A stretch of DNA of 64,000 nucleotides, taken from contig JAKLLA010000006.1 in the NCBI GenBank assembly GCA_023150375.1, positions 1 through 64,000 of the forward strand. The letters run 5' to 3'. The stretch is from Burkholderiaceae bacterium. Lineage in GTDB: Bacteria > Pseudomonadota > Gammaproteobacteria > Burkholderiales > Burkholderiaceae_C. Below are positions 1 to 9,181 of the stretch, one piece after another; the first letter of the stretch is position 1; each line of letters starts with the position of its first letter. The position numbers and the translations under genes were made by a program. Under the pieces are notes generated by a model that saw only the letters and a list, made by a program, of their open reading frames with translations, had not been told where the DNA came from and made no database searches.

Positions 1-1530
1 GCGTCCGCAAAGGTGCCGGCTGGCAGCTCGAACGTGAAGGCCTGATCCTCGGTCGCGCTCTGATCGGCGATCGGACTGGCCAGCGTCGGCGCATCGTTGA
101 CGTTGCCCACCACGATGTCGAAGCTGTCGCTGGCCGTCGCTCCCGTTCCGTCGGTCGCGGTCACCGTGATGGTGAATGTGCCCACGTCGGCGTTGGTGGG
201 TGTGCCGCTGAAGGTGCGCGTCACCGCGTCGAACTGAAGCCAGCTGGGCAACGCGCTGGTGCTGTAGCTCAGGCTGTCGCCAGCGTCCACATCGGCGAAG
301 GTGCCCGCAGGCAGCTGGAAGCTGACGCCGCTGTCTTCCGTTGCCGACTGATCGGCGATCGGGCTGGCCAGCGTCGGCGCATCGTTGATGTTGCCCACCA
401 CGATGTCGAAGCTGTCGCTCGCAGTCGCGCCCGAGCCATCGGTCGCGGTCACCGTGACCGTCACCGTGCCCACGTCGGCGTTGGTGGGCGTGCCGCTGAA
501 GGTGCGCGTCACCGCGTCGAACTGAAGCCAGCTGGGCAACGCGCTGGTGCTGTAGCTCAGGCTGTCGCCTGCGTCCACGTCTGCAAACGTCCCTCCCGGC
601 AGCTGGAAGCTGAACGCGTCGTCTTCGGTCGCCGACTGATCGGCGATCGGGCTGGCCAACGTCGGCGCATCGTTGACGTTGCCCACCACGATGTCGAAGC
701 TGTCGCTCGCAGTCGCGCCCGAGCCATCGGTCGCGGTCACCGTGACCGTCACCGTGCCCACGTCACCGTTGGCCGGCGTGCCGCTGAAGGTGCGTGTGGC
801 GGCATTGAAGTTCAGCCAGCTCGGCAACGCGCTGGTGCTGTAGCTCAGGCTGTCGCCTGCGTCCACGTCTGCAAACGTCCCTCCCGGCAGCTGGAAGCTG
901 AAGCCGCTGTCTTCCGTTGCCGACTGATCGGCGATCGGACTGCCCAGCGTCGGCACATCGTTGACGTTGCCCACCACGATGTCGAAGCTGTCGCTGGCCA
1001 TCGCGCCGCTTCCGTCGGTCGCGGTCACCGTGACCGTCACCGTGCCCACGTCGGCGTTGGTAGGTGTGCCGCCGAAGGTGCGGGTCGCGGCGTCGAACTG
1101 AAGCCAGCTGGGCAACGCGCTGGTGCTGTAGCTCAGGCTGTCACCTGCGTCCACATCGGCGAAGGTGCCCGCCGGCAACTGGAAGCTGAACGCGGCGTCT
1201 TCGGTCGCCGACTGATCGGCGATCGGGCTGGCCAGCGTCGGCGCATCGTTGACGTTGCCCACCACGATGTCGAAGCTGTCGCTGGCCGTCGCCCCCGTTC
1301 CGTCGGTCGCGGTCACCGTGACCGTCACCGTGCCCACGTCGGCGTTGGTGGGCGTGCCGCTGAAGGTGCGCGTCGCCGCGTCGAACTGAAGCCAGCTGGG
1401 CAACGCACTGGTGCTGTAGCTCAGGCTGTCGCCAGCGTCCACATCGGCGAAGGTGCCCGCAGGCAGCTGGAAGCTGAAGCCGCTGTCTTCCGTTGCCGCC
1501 TGATCGGCGATCGGGCTGGCCAGCGTCGGC
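1..1530 (-). repeat. 288-bp tandem repeats encoding 96-aa Ig-like (He_PIG-type) units
   Basis: An anchor (GCATCGTTGA or a one-base variant) recurs at 91, 379, 667, 955, 1243 and 1531. The spacing is exactly 288 bp each time, giving five complete units plus a partial unit at 1-90. Each unit encodes a domain containing LPSWLQFDAATRTF, SGTPTNADVGTVTVTV and ending DSFDIVVGNVNDAPTL. Units are nearly identical in DNA, with scattered substitutions such as ACGCGTC versus AGCCGCT in the FQLP stretch. The array continues beyond the left edge. Confidence 0.95.
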
Positions 1531-4500
1531 GCATCGTTGACCGCCTGCACCGTCAAGCTGCGACTCACCAACCCGCTGGTCAGGCCACTCACCGCGTCGG
1601 TGACGCTGAATTCGACCGTGCGCGTGTCCGTGGCAGGTGTGTCGCTCGAATTGACATAGGCCACGGAGCGCAGCGCGGTCTGGTATTGGGCAAGGCTGGC
1701 GGTGCCGCTGAGCGTCAGGGTTCCCGTGCCGCTGTTCCACAGGCCGGTGATGCCGTTCTGGTCGGTGAACTGCAGTTGGTCCTGGCCGCTGGCATACCCA
1801 GTGCCGATGCGGATCACGGCGCTGGAGAGCTGTGTGCTGTCGGCGTCGGAAACGGTCAATCCGGGGTCGACGGCCACCGGTGCGGCGTTCTCGACATAAC
1901 CGGCCATGCCACCGCTGGCCGTCAGCACCGGCGCCTGGGGCAGCGAGTAGGTGACGGTCAGGTAGGGCCGCAGAGCCACGCTGCCGTTCTCGGAGGAAGC
2001 GAAAGTCCAGAGGTCGGCATTGTTGGAGACGAAGGCCCAGCCGTGATTGGCCCCGCCGTCTGCCCAGGCCTGTACGGTCGCGGTGAGCCCGGCGCTGCTC
2101 AGGCTGTTCCAGCCCGACACGCCGGAGTCGAAGCTCAGCAATGCCGGACCGATCTCGCCAGCGGCGCTGCCGACCCCGCCGGTCAGCGAGTTGTAGGTGG
2201 AGGCCTCGCTCCAGGACACCAGCATGCGGTGCAGCGACACCGCATCGGCGGCATCCGGGTCGGTGACGTAGACCGACAGCGTGGCCGACTCGATCGTGGC
2301 CCCCCAGGGAATCTGCCCGGCACCACTGCCGAAGAGTTGCTCGAAGCGCAGCAGCGCCGCGTCGGTCGCGCTGTCGTCGTCGGCCATCACCTCGGCGTCC
2401 GAACCATGGTCGACCGACGGCGAACCGGTGCTGACCCAGGTATCGCGCGTGCCGCTGTAGCCGTCGACCCCGTCCTGGAAGCGCGCGCCGCCCACCGCGA
2501 TGGTCAGCACATCGCTGTCGCCCAGCGCACCGCCGCCGCCGCTGCTGCCCTGGTCGTTGCTCGCCAGGGTGAGCAGCGCGCTGCCGCGGTAGCCGGCCGT
2601 GGGGGTGAAGGTCGCCCCGTTCAAGGCCGCGTTCACATCGGCCAGCGTGCCGGTGAAGGTCATCGTGGCGTCGGCGCTGCCGTCGCCGACGCTGAAGCTC
2701 AGGCCCGCGGTTTGGGCCAGGGTCAGGCTGCCGTGGGTGACGCTCAGTTCGATGCGCAGCGCTGCCGTGTTCGCATCCACATCAGCCACCTGGATCGCAT
2801 TGCCGTTCGCCGTGGACAGCACCAACGGGGTGTTCACCGCCGTCAGCTGGGTGCCCGGCAGCTGGTTCACCGGCGCATCGTTGACCGCACTCACCCACTG
2901 CGAGCTGCCGCTTTCGCCGAAGCTGTAGGCCGTGCTGCCCCCATTGACCGTGGTGTCGGCCAGCGCGCCGGCCACGCCGTCGGTCTGGTCCCAGGCGCGG
3001 TACTCGAACAGGCCGGTCGAGCCGTTCCAGTCGGGATCGGGCACGAAGCGGATGCGCGCCGTGGCGTCCGAAGGCAGCAGCCGCGCACTGCTGTCCGACA
3101 CCGGGCCGATGTCGACCCAGGTGCTGCCGTCCAGCGTGTACTGCCAGGTGCCGTGGCCGTCGTCCACCCCGGTGACCGCGATGCCCTGCAACGCGCCGCT
3201 GTCGGCATCGGTCGCACCGCTGGCCAACAGCGAGACGAGGAAGCCGGCGTGGTTGCCCGTATCCTCGGCGATCGACGGCAGCGCAGTCGCCGTGCTCAAC
3301 GAAGGCGCGTCGTTGACCGCTGCCACCTCCAGCGTCACTCCCGCTGTGGCCCGGTCCTCCTCGGCGGCCAGGCCGGCCACCTCGGCAGCATCCAGCGCGC
3401 GGGTGTAGATCCGCACGTCGTCGACCCGGCCGTTCAGCCAGAGCGCTGTGCTGGGCGGATGCACCCCGATCCAGCTGTCGCCCGCCCCGACCCAGTCGAT
3501 CGAGTCCGTCACCGTCGCGCTGGCCACCTCGACGCCGTCGATGTACAGCGCATGTCGATCGGCGCTGTCGCTGTAGCTGTACATCACATGGTGCCAGCCG
3601 CTGCCCGACAGCTGCAGGCCGGAGGGCAGGTCGATCCAGCTGCCTGCGCCCACCTGGATCGAGCCCTTCACGCCGCTGGCACCATCGTCCAGCGCGATGT
3701 GCACCCGGTCGTCCAGAGAAATGAACTCCTGCCGCCCGGCCCCGCTGAAGTTCACCCAGCCTCCGAGGGTCACCTCGCTGGGGTTGCCGAAGGTGCCGGC
3801 GATCTGCACCGCGTCGCCGTTGCCGTCCAGGGCCAGCACGTTGCCGCGGGTCGCATCGACCACGCCGGTGGCGTTGCCGATCAGCGTCCCGTTCTGCGCC
3901 GTGCCGGCCGCCAGGTCGGCGGCGCTGCCGTCGTCGAAGCCGTAGCGCCCGGCCAGATCGGCCGCCAGGGCGACCTGGACCTGCAGGTTCACCGTGCCGT
4001 GCTGATTCGCCGCGGGGGTGAACACCAGCCCGTCCAGCGCCGCGTTGACCGCACTCTCCAGCCCGTCGATCACCAGCGCGGCGCTGCCGTCGGCCCCGGC
4101 CACCACCGTCAGCCCGGCGCTGCCGGCCAGGGTCAGGCTGCCCTGCCCGACGCTCAGGCTCACCTGCACCCGGCCGTCGGCAGGGCTGCCGTCGGACACG
4201 GTGATCGCATTGCCGTTGGCCACCGAGAAGGTCAGCGGCGTGTCCTCGTCGAGCGACTGCGACGGTGGCACCCCCACCTGCGGCGTCATCGCATCGGCGG
4301 TGGAGATGACGTTCATCGCGAACTCGGAGCTGCTGCCCCAGCTCGACGCCCCGGTCTTCTCGGTGGCCGTGGCGCTCACCCGGCTGCCGGCCACCAGGCT
4401 GACCCCGCTGAGGAAGGCATCGATGGCCGCCCGGCCGCTGCCGTCGGTCGACACCTCGACGGCGCCCAGGAAGGTGGCCCCCTCGCCGTAGCCGCTGGCA

Positions 4501-7500
4501 TCCTCGCTGCCCGCGGCGTTGGCGAAGAACTCGATGCGGTAGGTCCGCCCGGCCACGGCGTCCAGCTGGCCGACGATGGCCGTGGCGCCGCCATGGCTGT
4601 TGGCGCTCCACAGCACCGGGAAGTTCAGCAGGTCGTTGGCGCCGCTGTCGGTATCGCCGGCATCGTTGGCGGTCACCCCCTGGCTGCCCAGGTCGATGCC
4701 GATGCCGACGCTGGCCGTCACGCTGTTGCGCAGCAGTGCATTGCCGCTGCCCGCGCTGCTGCTGACGGAGATGCCCGAGGTCCACACCCCGCCCCGGCCA
4801 CTGTAAGCCACCTGATTGCCCGCGCCGTCGGCGGTGCCGCCGATCAGGTTGTCCGCCGCACCGCCCTCGAGCAGGATGCCGTTTTCCTGCGCACCCCAGT
4901 TCGCGCTGCCCGTCAGGTCGGTGCCGATGCGGTTGCCCTGCACCTGGTTGCCGCTGCTGGCCCCGTCGATCTCGATGCCCACCAGGCCCGGCGAGGCGAT
5001 CCAGTTGCCCTCGCCCGAGGCCGCGCCGCCGAGCAGGTTGTCGTCGGCCCCGCCCGAGACGAAGATGCCGTCGCCGCCGTTGCCCAGCGCCGCCGTGCCG
5101 GCCGCGTTCACGCCGATCCAGTTGCCCTGCACGATGTTGCCGTCACTGGCCTCGCCGGCGATCTGCACCCCGTCCTGGCCGTTGCCGGAGATCAGGTTGC
5201 CTTCGCCCGCTGCGGCGCCACCGATCCGGTTCGCTCCGGCGCCATCCACCAGATGCACGCCGTCGTACTGATTGCCCAGCGCCGCCATGCCGCTGGCATC
5301 GGTGCCGATGCGGTTGCCCTGGATCCAGTTTCCGTCGGCTCCCGCGCCGAACACCACGACGCCGTTCTGGTTGCCCGAGATGACATTGCCTTCACCCGCA
5401 GCCGCACTGCCGACCCGGTTGCCACCCGCTTCCGTCAGCAGCACGCCGTTGCCCTGGTTGCCCAGGGCGGCGCTGCCGGTGGCGTTCAGCCCGATCCAGT
5501 TGCCGATCACCTCGTTGCCGCTGGCGCTGGGCCCGCTGCTGCCGCGGCCGATGTAGACCCCCTGGCCGACATTGCCGCTGATCAGGTTGCGATCGGCCGC
5601 GCTGCTGCCGCCGATGCGGTTGTGGTTGGCCTCCCAGATGTTCACGCCCTGGTAGCCACCGGCCGCGATCATCCCGGTGACATCGGTGCCCAGGTAGTTG
5701 CCCACCACGACGTTGCCGTCGGAGTAGGCGATGTCGATCGCATCCTCGGCGAAGTTGCGGATCACCAGGCCGCGGATCGTGCTGCCGTCGCTGCCTGTGT
5801 ACAGCCGCAGGCCGTCGCGGTGGTCGCCGTCCTCGTAGACAGCGGGGTCGGGGTTGGTGCCGGCCGGCACGCTGCTGCCATCCAGCACGATCAGCGGCGT
5901 GCCCGCGAAGCCCGGCTGGGTCGTGCCGTCGATCACCACCGCATCGGTGATGTCCGGCAGCAGGGTGGACACGGCAATCGTCTGCACCCCGCCGGCACCG
6001 ATGCTGAAGCCGATCGTGTCCAGCCCGGCAGTGTTGTTGGCCGCCAGGATGGCCTCGCGCAGGCTGACCTTGCCGTCTGCCCCGGGCTGGGCATTCAGCC
6101 ACTCGGCGGTGTGGGCGGCGTTGCCGGCGGTGATGCCGCTGTCGTTGCTTTCCGATGCGGTGTTCACCAGCAGCGCCGACGACACATCGGTGACCGTCAC
6201 CGCGATCGCCTGCGTGTCGCTGCCGCCGGCTCCGTCGCTGACCTGCACGGTGACGTCGTAGACGTTGTTGCCGCCCGCGTCGGTGGGGGCCTCGAAGTCC
6301 GGCGCGGTGATGAAGGCGAGCGCACCGGTCGAGGCATCGAGGGTGAACTTCGCTGCGTCCAGGCCGCCGGCGATCGAATACACCGGCGTGCCGCCGTCGG
6401 CATCGGTGGAGGTCACCGTGGTCACCGCGGTGCGGGTCTCGGCCACGCTCACGCTGGCCGAAGCGCCGCCGCCGTTGCTGGTGATCACCGGGGCCACGTT
6501 CGGCGCCGCGCGCAACGACACGGCGCCGATCTCCCATTGCGTCGACGACGAGAAGCTGCCGCTCATCGTCACGCTGGCCGCACCGGCCTCCGTGGTGGAG
6601 CCGCCGATCATCTCGATATTCGTGCGCCACCACTGGATGGTCTGGTCCAACCCTGCGCCGCCGCCGGCGGGATTGCCGTCCCAGTACTGGGCATCCACCA
6701 CCAGATCGCCGGCGGCACTGCCCACCACCACGCTCGCGGTCGTACCCGTACCGGAGGCCGCGCCGTAGGTGCGCGTCGGCTGGGACTGATCCACGCCGAC
6801 GAAGGTCTGCGCCCCGCCGGCCACCGCGGTGTTGCCGGTCAGTGTGACCACCACATTGGCCGTGCCCACGGTGGGCGCCACCAGCCGCCAGATCTCCACC
6901 GCGTGGTTGCCGGCGGTGCGCCCCACCTGGGTCAGGGCCACGCCGCCATACGTCACGCTGCTGACGCCGGAACCGAGGTTGTCGATGGCCAGCGTGACGA
7001 TCAGCACCCGGTTGCTGCCGGAAGCCACGGTGTGCGACCAGGTCAGGTTGGCGGTGTTGGTGGAATCGGTGGCGGACGCCGCGCCGCTGACGCCGACGGC
7101 CAGAAGCCCCTGCCAGCCGGCCTGTTCGGCCAACGGGGCCAGCCCCGCGCTTTCGATGCGGCCGATCCGATGCTCCAGCGCCCAGTCCCCCCCCCATCGC
7201 CGCAGCCCCGGTGGCGTCCACACTGGCCGCCACATCCGCCCCGGTCAGGCCGGCCAGCGAGGCGACGAAGGCCTCGCCCGCCGCATCGGCGGCCACCTCG
7301 CAGCCATAGAGCAGCAGGTCGGCGTCGGCATCCAGCGCGGCCGACCAGGCGGCCACCTCGTCGGCGCGCGCGGCCAGTGCGGCGGCGTCCACCGTGTCGC
7401 GGCCGAGCAGCAGCGCACCACTGGCGCCGTGCGAAATCAGGTGCAGCGCATCGATGCCCTCACGGCCGGCCAGCACGGCGCCGATCTGGGCGATGCCGTC

Positions 7501-8214
7501 GGCGCCCGCGTCGATGTGGACCAGCTCGAAGACCACCTCATCCGGCGCGGCGTCGATCAGCGGCTGGAGCAGCGTGGCCAGGTCCTCGACGCGGCTGTCG
7601 ACGAAGATCAGCTCGCGCCGCAGCGGCTGCTGGAGGGCGTCGGGCGCGGCAGCGGCCGTGGCGGGGGCGGTCGCGGTGGCGGTCGCGGTGGTGGTCGCGG
7701 TGGTGGCCCCCGCTCCGAGGCGGTGCAGTTCGCCGCCCGGAGCCACCAGCCAGGCGATGACCTCCCCGCCCTCGGCCAGCGCCACAGTGTCGGGCGGCTG
7801 CGCCAGCGCAGCGGCGTCCGAGCCGACCAGGTGCAGCGCGCCCAGGCCCTGTTCCTGCCGCAGCAGTTCGGCCAGCTGCACGGACGCGGCGCGCTCGGGC
7901 TCCAGCACGACCAGGTCGTAGCTGGCGCCCCCGCCGCGCTGCGCGGCCAGCCGGTCCAGCACCGCGTAGGGGTCGGCCACCCGGGCGTCCACGACCAGCA
8001 GTTCGCGCCGCTGGGTGGCGTCGTCCAGGGCGGCCAGGGCCTGCAGTGCCGGGGCCACCGACGGTGCGGGCGGCGGCGCGAGCAGGCGCATCTCCACGGC
8101 GCCGCCCAGCGTGGGGTCGAGCAGCAGGGCGGCGTCGGCCGAGTAGAGCAGCCGCGGCTCGAGCTCCTCGACATGCAGGCGAGGACGCGCGGGCGGGCGG
8201 CGGCGGCGGGTCAT
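1..8214 (-). CDS. Giant LEPR-xLL / DUF4347 multidomain surface protein (C-terminus off window, frame broken at G9 tract)
   Basis: Probable secreted or surface-displayed adhesin of more than 2,700 residues. The frame starts at the ATG at 8214 and is open to about 7187. The protein then continues in another frame (codons starting at positions equal to 2 mod 3), and the stretches I translated through to base 1 were open. Domains in order: LEPRLLYSADA at residues 18-28; a degenerate DUF4347-like copy (about 70-165); an Ala/Thr linker (169-191); a second DUF4347 copy (about 199-335) with SHG (H262) and YGC (C305); a beta-rich domain (7150-6500); a cadherin-like domain (6490-6180); a CSLREA-type domain with VSLREAILAANN (6175-5990); a parallel beta-helix with repeated IGG..AGEGN.ISGN (5990-4750); a LamG-like domain (3935-3375); a DNRLRE-like domain (2460-1950); and 96-residue Ig-like repeats (1540-1). 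No clear Shine-Dalgarno sequence and no classical signal peptide are visible. It is the last gene of the export-like operon. Function as an adhesin is inferred from domain content. Confidence 0.85.
7187..7195 (-). other. Nine-G homopolymer tract that breaks the giant adhesin frame
   Basis: On the coding strand the ATG at 7197 begins GCG-ATG followed by a G run (nine G counting the G of ATG) and then ACTGGGCG. As given, the frame goes into GGGLGAGASDRPH, a non-native shadow. With one G fewer it reads MGGDWALEHRIGRIESAG and joins the long downstream frame. The tract lies just after the second DUF4347 domain (residue 340). Confidence 0.9.
7666..7701 (-). repeat. Three 12-bp tandem repeats in the adhesin linker
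   Basis: GGCGGTCGCGGT occurs twice in a row (7666-7677, 7678-7689), followed by GGTGGTCGCGGT (7690-7701). On the coding strand these give an Ala/Thr-rich linker between the two DUF4347-like domains. The unit length is a multiple of three, so copy change would alter linker length without breaking the frame. Confidence 0.75.
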
Positions 8215-8353
8215 GAGGGAACGGGCAGCAAGCAGGGCGTGGGCAGCGGGGCGACGGTCGATCGAGTCTGGCGCGATCGGCGCGCCGCAATCGCCGGATC
8301 AGGCCGGCGCGGCGGCGGCTGATCCCGCCCTGGCCCTGACGCTGCGCCGTGCG

Positions 8354-9181
8354 TCAACGCCGCGGCGACGCCGGCGGCGGGGGCGCCGCCGCCAGCGTGG
8401 CCGCGTCCAGCTCGGCCTTGCAACGCAGGCCGGCGGGCAGCGCCAGGTCGGGGTTGGGCAGCGCGGCCTGCACGCGGAAGGTGTTGCTGGCCGGGTCGAT
8501 CACCTTGTCGATCGCGGTCACCCGTGCGGCCATGCGGGCCGCTCCCGGCAGCTCGGGCTGCACCGCCACCGGGCTGCCCAGGCGCAGCTGGCCGTACAGC
8601 GCGGTGGGCACCACCAGCTGCACGCGCAGCGGGTCGATGCGGGCGATGCGCAGCAGCGGCCGGTCGTCGGCCCGCTCGCCGGCGCTGGCATGGCGCTCCA
8701 CCACCACGCCGTCCATCGGGCTGCGGATCACGCGCTGGGCCAGCTGGGCCTCGGCCACGTCGCGTTCCTGGCGCGAGATGGCGCGCTGCTCGCGCGCCTG
8801 GCGCAGCTTCTGCTCGGCCAGCCGCGCCTCGGTGCGGGCCTGGTCGAGCGCCTGCTGGGAGATGAAGCTCTGCCGGAACAGGTCCTCGGCGCGCAGCACC
8901 GCCAGCACCTGGCCGCGGCGCACGCGCTCGCCGCGCTCGACCTCGACCCGTTCGATCACACCGGCCACCGGGGTGCCGACCTCGGCGATGCGCTCGGGCT
9001 CGATCAGGCAGCCGCCCAGCGTGGCGGCGCCGGCCCCCAGCGCCAGCGTGGCACCGGCCAGTGCCAGCGTGATCCGGGTGAGCAGGCAGGTTGCCGGGAA
9101 TCGGGCCGGTCGCCGAGGCAGGTACCGTCGACGCGACGAGGCCAAGGGAAGCGGGGGCAGGGAGGTCATGATCGGGCTCAT
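8354..9181 (-). CDS. Small HlyD/RND-type periplasmic adaptor
   Basis: A 275-residue membrane-fusion (adaptor) protein, shorter than the usual 350-450. An N-terminal hydrophobic stretch (residues 33-57) ends at LGGC (C58), a possible lipobox, so it may be a lipoprotein. The lipoyl half-motifs are GTPVAGVIERVEVERGERVRRGQ (about 69-91, interrupted here only for description) and IRSPMDGVVVERH, flanking a short helical hairpin; a beta-barrel segment follows. Its ATG overlaps the TGA of the SecA-like gene (ATGA at 9178-9181), so translation is probably coupled. The giant LEPR-xLL gene starts 139 bp downstream. The role is inferred as the adaptor of a dedicated export route. A second in-frame ATG lies at 9169. 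Confidence 0.85.
   Translation of the reverse strand: MSPIMTSLPPLPLASSRRRYLPRRPARFPATCLLTRITLALAGATLALGAGAATLGGCLIEPERIAEVGTPVAGVIERVEVERGERVRRGQVLAVLRAEDLFRQSFISQQALDQARTEARLAEQKLRQAREQRAISRQERDVAEAQLAQRVIRSPMDGVVVERHASAGERADDRPLLRIARIDPLRVQLVVPTALYGQLRLGSPVAVQPELPGAARMAARVTAIDKVIDPASNTFRVQAALPNPDLALPAGLRCKAELDAATLAAAPPPPASPRR

Noticed and set aside
1..1530. Regular repeats that could suggest a CRISPR array
   Set aside because: Repeat period is 288 bp with no short repeat/spacer pattern, and the repeats are continuous in-frame protein-coding sequence.
2782..4785. A 667-codon minus-strand frame inside the adhesin
   Set aside because: It is an Arg/Gly/Gln-rich shadow in a different frame from the LamG, beta-helix and DNRLRE-like domains, which are read continuously.
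1686..7760. A plus-strand open frame of about 2,000 codons
   Set aside because: It is antisense to the giant adhesin. Its composition is Arg/Ala/Gly/His-rich with no domain signal, whereas the minus strand encodes clear cadherin, CSLREA, LamG and repeat domains.
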